In this document: positions 25,178 through 31,870 of the stretch, one piece after another
Position numbering within the stretch: the stretch's first letter is position 1
How the letters are laid out: every line of letters starts with the position of its first letter
Source of the DNA: Planctomycetaceae bacterium
GTDB taxonomy: Bacteria; Planctomycetota; Planctomycetia; Pirellulales; Thermoguttaceae
DNA: 36,791 nucleotides
Direction of reading: 5' to 3'
Assembly (NCBI GenBank): GCA_015062085.1
Contig: SUVI01000016.1
Coordinates: 1 to 36,791 of the forward strand
Translations under genes and position numbers: made by a program
Notes under the pieces: generated by a model
Database searches by the model: none
What the model was told of the DNA's origin: nothing
What the model saw: only the letters and a program-made list of their open reading frames with translations

Positions 25178-25206
25178 TTGACAGTCATATTTCCTTGTGC
25201 TATAAT
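25178..25206 (+). promoter_or_regulatory. Consensus sigma70 promoter upstream of the FGE-like gene
   Basis: A perfect TTGACA (25178-25183), 17 bp spacing, and a perfect TATAAT (25201-25206). Transcription should start near 25213, giving a leader of about 80 nt before the ATG at 25295. It is the only fully consensus promoter I found in the window. Confidence 0.85.
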
Positions 25207-25294
25207 TTCACGTGTCGCGGCGGCAGCTTTTGTCTGAAAACCGGCGTTTTTAGAGGTTGCCGATCCGTTTTCAGTGAAAGTTCAGGTGAAGTGT

Positions 25295-26110
25295 ATGAAA
25301 TACTTTCGGGATCCCATCCTATTTCTTTTTCTTTTAGCGTACGTTCTAGTTTTTGCATCTGTTCAGACGATGGAGGCCCAGGAGTTTCCTGATGCCCCAG
25401 AGCCTCGATCGGAAGCCGGGGCAGGAGCACGGATGGTAAAGACGGTCGACGGGATCGAGTATGCTTTCCGATGGTGTCCGGCAGGAACGTTCATGATGGG
25501 GAGTCCTGAAGGCGAATCGGGCCGGTGTCCGGATGAGATCATGCACGAAGTCACGCTCTCGGGCGGTTTCTGGATGCTCGAGACGGAAGTGACGCAGGAA
25601 ATGTGGAAAAGCGTGATGGGAAACGAACCAAGTGTATTTCGCGGCGAAAATCTCCCGGTGGAGCAGGTCGGCTGGGTCGATTGCATCGAATTTTGCCGAA
25701 GACTCTCCGAAAAACTCAGGCTTCCAGTCACGCTTCCGACGGAGGCTCAGTGGGAGTACGCCTGCCGTGCAGGAACTGCGGGACCGTTTGCAGGTGATAT
25801 TGAAAAAATGGCTTGGTTCGGTCCAAACAGTGAAAACAGAACGCAGCCGGTCGGACAGAAAAAAACGAATGCCTGGGGACTTCACGATATGCACGGTAAT
25901 GTGTGGGAATGGTGTCTGGACTGGTATGCGGAAGACTCGTATGCAGGATCACCGATGACGGACCCGCAGGGCCCCTCCAGCGGCGTAAACCGTGTCTATC
26001 GCGGCGGCGGCTGGTACGGTGATGCGCGATTCTGCCGTTCCGCGTATCGAAACTACTACGCACCGAATTTTCGCAGTTACGGCCACGGATTCCGCATCAT
26101 TTTAAAATGA
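25295..26110 (+). CDS. Exported FGE/SUMF1-like protein lacking the first active-site cysteine
   Basis: A signal peptide or membrane anchor (about 6-28) precedes a complete formylglycine-generating-enzyme-type fold (about 45-271). Family hallmarks are GTFMMGSPEGE, EVTQEMW, LPTEAQWEYACRAG, the MHGNVWEWC core (199-207) and RGGGWYGDARFCRSAYR. In true FGE two cysteines five residues apart sit in this last motif; here the first position is Gly242 and only Cys247 remains, so sulfatase activation is unlikely. Homologues with such losses act as binding or non-heme-iron domains. The ATG at 25295 has AGGTG 7 nt upstream; an upstream GTG (25274) is less likely. A consensus promoter precedes it and a strong terminator follows. 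No sulfatase gene is adjacent. Confidence 0.9.
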   Translation: MKYFRDPILFLFLLAYVLVFASVQTMEAQEFPDAPEPRSEAGAGARMVKTVDGIEYAFRWCPAGTFMMGSPEGESGRCPDEIMHEVTLSGGFWMLETEVTQEMWKSVMGNEPSVFRGENLPVEQVGWVDCIEFCRRLSEKLRLPVTLPTEAQWEYACRAGTAGPFAGDIEKMAWFGPNSENRTQPVGQKKTNAWGLHDMHGNVWEWCLDWYAEDSYAGSPMTDPQGPSSGVNRVYRGGGWYGDARFCRSAYRNYYAPNFRSYGHGFRIILK

Positions 26111-26122
26111 AAGAAACAAAAT

Positions 26123-26174
26123 ATTTAAGGACCTTCCTCCAATAAAAGCGTTTTTTTAGGGAAGGTCCTTAAAT
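26123..26174. terminator. Bidirectional terminator between convergent genes
   Basis: A perfect 15-bp stem: 26123-26137 (ending AAGGACCTTCC) pairs with 26160-26174. The 22-nt loop contains AAAAGCGTTTTTTT, which could form a smaller nested hairpin. T-rich sequence follows in both directions. It separates the FGE-like gene (plus, stop 26110) from the ADP-ribosylglycohydrolase-like gene (minus, stop 26245). Confidence 0.85.
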
Positions 26175-26244
26175 TTCTTTCGGGCACCGGCGTTTCTTTC
26201 GTGAAATTCAAGTTTTGACGGCGCTTGCGGGTTTCATGGTAAAA

Positions 26245-27933
26245 TCATTCTGTGATCTCGATACGGCTCCAGTATCCTGCTTCCCAAGCCCAGGCATTGG
26301 GGAAGTTTTCGAGTTCGAGCTGGATGGTATTTCCGGCAAACGGCGTCAGGTCGAAGTCGATGTCCTGCCATTGGTCACCCTCGATGGTCTTTTCAAACTG
26401 CACGGAGCCGTTGACGCGGATCTTCAGGACCCAGTCATGGCCGGGGTGGTTCGTGACTGTGAGACACAGGAACGTCTTTTTTCCCTCTTTCACCGCATAC
26501 GAACGCGAAAGAAGGCAGGGTGTGTTCCGGTCCAGCGGGTGCGAGAGAAGCACGTTTTCCTTGCCGCGTTCCTTCTCCCGGAATCCCGGGTCCATATCCG
26601 GCCCGCACTGCGAAATTTTCCAGCCGGGGAAGAATTTATCGACGCCGACCTGCAAATTATTCAGCCCATAGTTTCGGAAGAGGATCTTTTCCATCTCTTC
26701 GTCCGTGAATCGGCATTCCTGCGGCGGTTTCGGATCCCACGAAAGCTCAAGCGGCATCGGCTGCGCTTTCTGTTTCGGGATGACGAAATACTCGACACCG
26801 TTGACTGTTTCCATGCGTCCGCCGGCCTTCACGACCGACTGACGTGCAAGTTTCTCGCAGACGTCAAGAAGTGCCGGGAAATTGTACTCAGTGTACGAGA
26901 ATTTCGACACGTGATCCAGTTTTTCGGAAAATCGTGCCGGGAGGTTTTGGAAGCCGAGCTGCGTAAAGAGCACCCCTGCCGCGCTTGACGGATTGCAGTC
27001 GGAATCGTACCCTGCCCGCATGGAGATCAGGATCGTCTGGTCAAGATCGCCGTTTCCGTAAAGGAGACCGAGCAGGATGCACGCACCGTTGATCTTCACG
27101 TCGATCGCGCCGTTGCTCGCTTTCTGGTACTCCGGGTCCAGTCGGTACTTTTCGAGGCATTTGTTCCACGCGGAAGTCCAGTCGTTCGGGTCTTCTCTAT
27201 GCCAGGCACGCAGATCCCGCACCATTTCAGCGTACTGCGAGTCTGCAGGAATTGCCGCAAGACCTGCGTCGATCATCGTGTTCAGGTCGTCGGTGAAAAA
27301 GGCCTCCGAGTACATTGCGCCCATGAAAACTCCGCCGTAGATACCGTCTCCGTAGTTCATCAACCGCCCGAATTTCTCTCCGAGCGCAATGACCTGATTC
27401 GGCAAACCTGGCGAGATGAGACCGGAATAGTCCGCTTCGATCTGGTAATCGATGTCGTTGGGGCAGCGATTGAACTTCGGGTGTCCGGAATCCGGCGGAG
27501 CGATCCCGCTGCGCAGATTGTTTCGTCCCGCTTTGTTCGCGCACCAGAGAGCGTACTTGCTGTTCGCGAAATCGATCCCCGCCTGCCGAATGGAGCAGTC
27601 CAGACCATACACTTCCATCGTACGGAGGAACGTCATTTCGACGTAAAGGTCATCCTGTCCGAACGCGCGGTTGATCATCCCCGGCGTCCAGACCGGCACC
27701 TGATCCTCCGGAATGATCCGGTCCACGAATTTGAATTCCGTCGGCGCACCCCAGCAGACTCCGGCGATCTGTCCGACCCAGCCGGCTTTCATTTTGTCGC
27801 GGTACTCTTCGACGGATAGACGGCGAAACTCCACCTTCTCCCTACCGTTTCCTGACGCGTACGTCCCCGAAATGCAGACGGCGCAGCTCCAAAAAAATCC
27901 CAAAACGCACAAGTATTTCAGAACTCGTTTCAT
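26245..27933 (-). CDS. Secreted ADP-ribosylglycohydrolase-like protein with C-terminal beta domain
   Basis: A signal peptide (about 1-27) precedes an all-helical ADP-ribosylglycohydrolase-family domain (about 38-370). The metal-site elements are AFGQDDLYVEM (Asp94, Asp95) near the N terminus and GYDSDCNPSSAAG (Asp310, Asp312), where the family usually has GGDTDT; the Thr ligand position is Cys313. The last 130 residues look like a galactose-binding-type beta sandwich (LKIRVNGSVQFEKTI, DIDFDLTPFAGNTIQLELEN). Export argues against a classic intracellular de-ADP-ribosylation role; such secreted forms are common in planctomycetes and may act on other glycosides. The ATG at 27933 has AGGAGG just upstream. 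It is convergent with the FGE-like gene and not in an obvious operon. Confidence 0.88.
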   Translation of the reverse strand: MKRVLKYLCVLGFFWSCAVCISGTYASGNGREKVEFRRLSVEEYRDKMKAGWVGQIAGVCWGAPTEFKFVDRIIPEDQVPVWTPGMINRAFGQDDLYVEMTFLRTMEVYGLDCSIRQAGIDFANSKYALWCANKAGRNNLRSGIAPPDSGHPKFNRCPNDIDYQIEADYSGLISPGLPNQVIALGEKFGRLMNYGDGIYGGVFMGAMYSEAFFTDDLNTMIDAGLAAIPADSQYAEMVRDLRAWHREDPNDWTSAWNKCLEKYRLDPEYQKASNGAIDVKINGACILLGLLYGNGDLDQTILISMRAGYDSDCNPSSAAGVLFTQLGFQNLPARFSEKLDHVSKFSYTEYNFPALLDVCEKLARQSVVKAGGRMETVNGVEYFVIPKQKAQPMPLELSWDPKPPQECRFTDEEMEKILFRNYGLNNLQVGVDKFFPGWKISQCGPDMDPGFREKERGKENVLLSHPLDRNTPCLLSRSYAVKEGKKTFLCLTVTNHPGHDWVLKIRVNGSVQFEKTIEGDQWQDIDFDLTPFAGNTIQLELENFPNAWAWEAGYWSRIEITE

Positions 27934-28109
27934 TTTTCCTCCTAATTCAGCAAAAAACGGAATTCGGCACTAAACGGCAGGTCAATGCAAACATTTTTTT
28001 CGATTTTATCCTCTTTCATGATTTTCTGCAAGGGGGAGGCAAGATCCATTTTGTGTATTTTTGAGCTTGGGATGAAATTCATCTCGCGGATCGATCCCTG
28101 CTCTTCTCT

Positions 28110-28149
28110 TTAAAACTCTCATTTTCAAGTTAAAACTCTCATTTTCAAG
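28110..28149. repeat. 20-bp tandem direct repeat, two copies
   Basis: Two perfect adjacent copies starting TTAAAACTCTC and ending TTTTCAAG, in the intergenic region between the ADP-ribosylglycohydrolase-like gene and the helicase gene. Confidence 0.97.
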
Positions 28150-28319
28150 GCATGCGCCGGCGGTAGAAGGTCCGCATGAAATTTTAAAGAAAAAAGAAAA
28201 AAGGGAGTGAACGTGCCCTGACACGAATTTCACGGAAAACACGAAAAGACGCGAAAGATTTAAAATATTTTTTAGTCTTTTAGTGAATTTCGCATCTTTT
28301 CGAGTTTTTCGTGTTTCCT

Positions 28320-28398
28320 TTCAGTGTCTTTCTGTGAACTCTTCAGTGGATTCAGTGTCTTTCTGTGAACTCTTCAGTGGATTCAGTGGATTCAGTGG
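28320..28398. repeat. 31-bp tandem repeat plus 9-bp sub-repeats
   Basis: Two perfect 31-bp copies (28320-28350 and 28351-28381), beginning TTCAGTGTCTTTCTG and ending CTTCAGTGGA, are followed by a 9-bp TTCAGTGGA (28382-28390) and TTCAGTGG. The 9-bp element is also the end of the long unit, which suggests stepwise slippage. Confidence 0.95.
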
Positions 28399-28616
28399 TA
28401 AAACGGATACGCAGTTCCCGGATAGACCAGAAAAAATCATCCCAACGACGCAAAAGCCGTTTTCAGAACGTCTCTTTTCAGAAAAGGCAGCCGTCAGAAC
28501 TGCATAGTTTTCCGAATATACCGGCACAGGGAAGGGTGGATTCAAGATGTTTGGGGAAATTTTCGATATTCAGGAAATCAGGTCTATCGGCAGTTCACTA
28601 ACAAAGGGAGATTTTC

Positions 28617-30620
28617 ATGGGTTTGAATCCTGCACAGGCAGAAGCGGTCCATACGCTTCGGGGTCCGCTGCTCGTTTTGGCCGGAGCCGGTTCCGGAAAA
28701 ACGCGCGTGGTGACCATGCGCATTGCGGAACTCATCCGAAGCGGCATCGCTCCGGATCGGATCCTTGCAGTGACTTTCACGAACAAAGCCGCCGCCGAAA
28801 TGCGAGAGCGCGTTCTTCAGATCCTCTTCCCCAACTCACGTCCGCCGAAAGACATGCCGGTCCCGCTCGTCGCGACGTTCCACTCCCTCTGCGTTCAGAT
28901 CCTCCGCCGGCACATCACGAAGCTCGGTTACCCAGAGCAGTTTGCCATTTACGACCGAAACGATCAGGAAAGCCTCGCAAAACGGGTCCTGAACGACATT
29001 GCGACGAATCTTGCCAATTTACACCCCGGCGATTTCATCAACATCATCAGCCGCTGGAAGACGCAGGGCATCCGGCCTCACGAAGCGGATCGGCACGCGG
29101 AGAATGACCGGGAGTACCTCGCCGCCAGTATCTACCGAAGATACCAGACCGCCCTGAAAGCGTGCGGTGCGGTGGACTTCGACGATATTCTGCTTCTTGT
29201 GGAAGATCTCCTGCGTGATTTCCCGGACGTTCTTGAAGCGGAAAGAGGACTTTTCGACCACATTCTCGTGGACGAGTACCAGGACACGAACCAGACGCAG
29301 TACCGGATCATTCGTGCTTTGGCGCTCGAGCACAGAAACCTGTGTGTCGTGGGAGACGACGATCAGTCGATCTATGCCTGGCGCGGTGCGGAAGTGACGC
29401 ACATTTTGCGTTTTCAGCGAGACTGGACGGACGCAAAGGTCGTGAAGCTGGAAACGAACTACCGCTCCACGCACGAGATCATCCAGTGGGCCAACCGTGT
29501 CGTGGCGTTCAATCGTCAGCGTCACCCTAAGACTCTCCGCGCCACGGTCTCCGGCGAAACTCCGCGCGTGCTCCAGTGTCCCGACCCGGATGAGGAAGCG
29601 CAGATCGTCGTCTCGGAGATCCGCCGACGTCTCCAGCTCCGGATCCGTCAGCCGAACGACATCGCGGTCCTTTTCCGCACGAATGAACAGTCGCGGCTTT
29701 TTGAAGTGGAATTCAAACGTCAGAACGTACCGTACACGCTCATCGGCAGCATGTCGTTTTTTGACCGGAAAGAAGTGCGCGACCTGCTCGCCTACCTGCG
29801 CGTGATCTTGAATCCGCGGGATGAAGTCTCGCTGCTGCGTGCCGTCAACACACCGCCGCGCGGGATCGGTCAGACGACGATGATCCGGTGCATGGAAACT
29901 GCACTGGCCGAGAAAAAGACGCTGTGGGAGACGCTTGGAAATGCGGAAATGCTCCAAAACGCCAAGGTCCCCGCAAAGGCCGTCACCGCCATCGGCGAGT
30001 TCCGCCAAATGATCCGGAAACTTCAGCTCCATGCCCAGCAGCAGCCCGTTGACGAATTGATCCGGACGCTCCTCGACACCATCCAGTACCGCACGGAGAT
30101 CGACCGACTGAACGAAAAGCCGAATGACCGCGAGATGCGGTGGAATCTTGTGGAAGAATTTGTGAACTCGGCCGCGTCTTTTGTGCAGAAAGAAGAAAGA
30201 CCGCGTCTTTCATCGTTCGTTCAGCAGCTTTCGCTCATGGACCGGGACGACTCGGGAAGCGAAAAAGAAGAGCAGCTCAAAAACGGCGCCGTCATCCTCA
30301 TGACGCTCCACGCGGCAAAAGGTCTGGAATTCCCCGAAGTGTACATGGTGGGGATGGAAGAGGGGTTTCTTCCGCATCGAAAATCGATCTCCGACCCATT
30401 CCGCGACAATGTGGCAGAAGAACGGCGGCTCTGTTACGTCGGCATGACGCGCGCAAAGGAACGGCTCACGCTTTCGCTGGCGCTCCACCGAATGAAATGG
30501 GGAAAAAAACGCGACACGATTCCCAGCCGATTCCTTTTCGAGATGACCGGCCGCGCAGATAATCCAGCCTACGCCAAAGTTCTGCGTGACTCCGGAAACA
30601 CGTTCTCCGGCCGAGAATGA
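28617..30620 (+). CDS. UvrD/PcrA/Rep-family ATP-dependent DNA helicase
   Basis: A superfamily 1A 3'-5' helicase for DNA repair or replication restart. All motifs are in order: Q-motif LNPAQAEAV, Walker A AGAGSGKTR (22-30), Ia TFTNKAAAEM, II VDEYQDTNQ (218-226), III GDDDQSIYAWRGA (246-258), IV NYRST (281-285), V TLHAAKGLEF (563-572) and VI YVGMTRAKERL (607-617). At 667 residues it is slightly shorter than PcrA or UvrD (about 720) and close to Rep; the C-terminal Tudor-like extension that binds RNA polymerase appears absent. I therefore do not assign one symbol. The ATG at 28617 has AGGGAG 7-8 nt upstream. It is convergent with the pseudogene 70 bp downstream. Confidence 0.96.
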   Translation: MGLNPAQAEAVHTLRGPLLVLAGAGSGKTRVVTMRIAELIRSGIAPDRILAVTFTNKAAAEMRERVLQILFPNSRPPKDMPVPLVATFHSLCVQILRRHITKLGYPEQFAIYDRNDQESLAKRVLNDIATNLANLHPGDFINIISRWKTQGIRPHEADRHAENDREYLAASIYRRYQTALKACGAVDFDDILLLVEDLLRDFPDVLEAERGLFDHILVDEYQDTNQTQYRIIRALALEHRNLCVVGDDDQSIYAWRGAEVTHILRFQRDWTDAKVVKLETNYRSTHEIIQWANRVVAFNRQRHPKTLRATVSGETPRVLQCPDPDEEAQIVVSEIRRRLQLRIRQPNDIAVLFRTNEQSRLFEVEFKRQNVPYTLIGSMSFFDRKEVRDLLAYLRVILNPRDEVSLLRAVNTPPRGIGQTTMIRCMETALAEKKTLWETLGNAEMLQNAKVPAKAVTAIGEFRQMIRKLQLHAQQQPVDELIRTLLDTIQYRTEIDRLNEKPNDREMRWNLVEEFVNSAASFVQKEERPRLSSFVQQLSLMDRDDSGSEKEEQLKNGAVILMTLHAAKGLEFPEVYMVGMEEGFLPHRKSISDPFRDNVAEERRLCYVGMTRAKERLTLSLALHRMKWGKKRDTIPSRFLFEMTGRADNPAYAKVLRDSGNTFSGRE

Positions 30621-30690
30621 CTTTTGCGTTTCGCATCGCGGATCTGCTTTCGACATTTGATTTTCAGCTGCAGATTTTCAGCCGCTGATT

Positions 30691-31613
30691 TCATGGAGTT
30701 GGACTGTATGTATCCAGCTCGCGGAGGATCAGCTCGCGGAGGATCAGCTCGCGGAGCATTCCCGGGCGTTCGTTTTCCGTGATCCGGCAGAGCATCTCAC
30801 GCTGATTCCGGATCCTTCGTTCCTGGATCTTGGCCACGATCCAGAGAGCCGCTTCCACGCCGAAACTCACGACCAAAACCACGCATTCAACGGCGGCTGT
30901 GATCGGATCGGGAACCAGAATGGCTACTGTGCCGATCGTACCGACCACCATTTGCACGGAACCGATCAGGAGTTTGAGCTGGGCCAGATCGCGATCCAGA
31001 TTTCCGGCGTAATACTCCGAGTGCGTTGAGTAAATGATCTGCTCGCCGCGAACGACGTCAAAAACGGCAAGCGGTTTGGCCAAGCCATCCAGAACCGCCG
31101 GCGATTTTACGAACAGAACTTTCCCGCCGCGGAGTTTCGGGAGTCCTTTTGAATGAAAGTTTTCACGCCATTGCTGACGCAGCTGTCTTTGACTCCATCG
31201 TAAAGTTTTTCCGCTGGTTGGAGCCTGGATCCCTTGGACAGAGTCCGTGAGTCGGCCTTCCGCGAGAACGACATTTCCGTAGTCTGTCAAAACATCGATC
31301 GAAAGAAGCTCCGCGTCTTTCTTCAGAATCGAAAACTCATAGTCGCTCGGATCCGAAACGGAATCCATGGTCAAAAACTTTTCTGAGGCCCAGGTCCGCG
31401 CGATCCGGTCCTTTTTCGTTCCGTTGTGCGAGCAGATCTCAAAATAGGGAAGGAGGGGAGGTTTCAATGAGACGTCATATTTTTCTACTTTGAAATAGAT
31501 CGCGTCGTCTTCCTAAATGTCCTTGCTGGAAAATGTCTCTGTTTCTGCAAAGCAGAAGAACGGACCGAGGAATAAGGGCATCAAAAAAATGCAAATGAAA
31601 TTGCGAATCTCAT
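30691..31613 (-). pseudogene. Broken gene for an exported membrane protein (frameshift plus stop)
   Basis: An intact open stretch (30691-31467, only a TTG start) encodes a protein of unknown family with two hydrophobic helices (LLIGSVQMVVGTIGTVAILV and VECVVLVVSFGVEAALWIV). Its reading frame continues upstream with protein-like sequence EDDAIYFKVEKYDVS to an in-frame TAG (31513-31515). Beyond it the same frame reads MPLFLGPFFCFAETETFSS, the second half of a signal peptide. The first half, MRFAISFAFF, starts at ATG 31613 with a perfect AAGGAG 5 nt upstream, but in another frame. One extra T in the 7-T run (31583-31589) would join the halves. So the original start was 31613, and two lesions, or sequencing errors, now break the gene. 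The C terminus carries a 15-bp repeat. Confidence 0.75.
30715..30759. repeat. 15-bp in-frame repeat at the 3' end of the broken gene
   Basis: Three copies of CAGCTCGCGGAGGAT (the third ends GCAT) encode repeated LRELI near the C terminus of the minus-strand reading frame, 24 bp before its stop codon. Confidence 0.95.
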
Positions 31614-31829
31614 ATTGACTCCTTTTGGTTGGATCCTGAAGGTCTGTTGTAGACCAAACGATAGGGGTATAGCTGTCTACTACATATCGAGTAGAGTGTT
31701 ATCAAAAATTCCCCCAATTTTAAATTATTTGAGGAAAATTTTCCCAAAACACTTTCTGTTTTGAGGATCTTGATCAAAAAAGAAAAAATACGCAGTGTGC
31801 AGGGGGGAGTATTCTGCAAGTCCTTGAGC

Positions 31830-31859
31830 ATACAGCCTCCGGGAGGTCGGAGGCTGTAT
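31830..31859 (-). terminator. GC-rich stem-loop after the HEAT-DUF1080 gene
   Basis: ATACAGCCTCC (31830-31840) pairs perfectly with GGAGGCTGTAT (31849-31859) around an 8-nt loop, 11 bp after the HEAT-DUF1080 stop. No U tract follows on the minus strand. The rest of 31614-31829, upstream of the broken gene, is AT-rich and holds no recognisable gene. Confidence 0.6.
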
Positions 31860-31870
31860 TTCGTGTGTCT

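Larger units (their letters stand above)
27934..28616. other. 683-bp intergenic region rich in direct and inverted repeats
   Basis: No gene is convincing here. Besides the two direct repeats listed separately, 28215-28320 is an imperfect long inverted repeat. The left arm contains CGGAAAACACGAAAAGACG and the right arm, read in reverse complement, contains GGAAACACGAAAAACTCG; about 40 AT-rich nt lie between. Similar CACGAA and TCTGTGAACTC strings occur in intergenic regions of many environmental bacteria (recollection, not searched). The helicase start at 28617 is preceded by AGGGAG 7-8 nt upstream. No clear promoter is seen. Confidence 0.55.

Noticed and set aside
25295..26110. True sulfatase-modifying formylglycine-generating enzyme
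   Set aside because: The first active-site cysteine position is Gly242 and there is no sulfatase gene nearby.
28006..28242. 78-codon minus-strand open frame in the repeat-rich gap
   Set aside because: It runs through the 20-bp duplication, has no ribosome binding site and no recognisable sequence.
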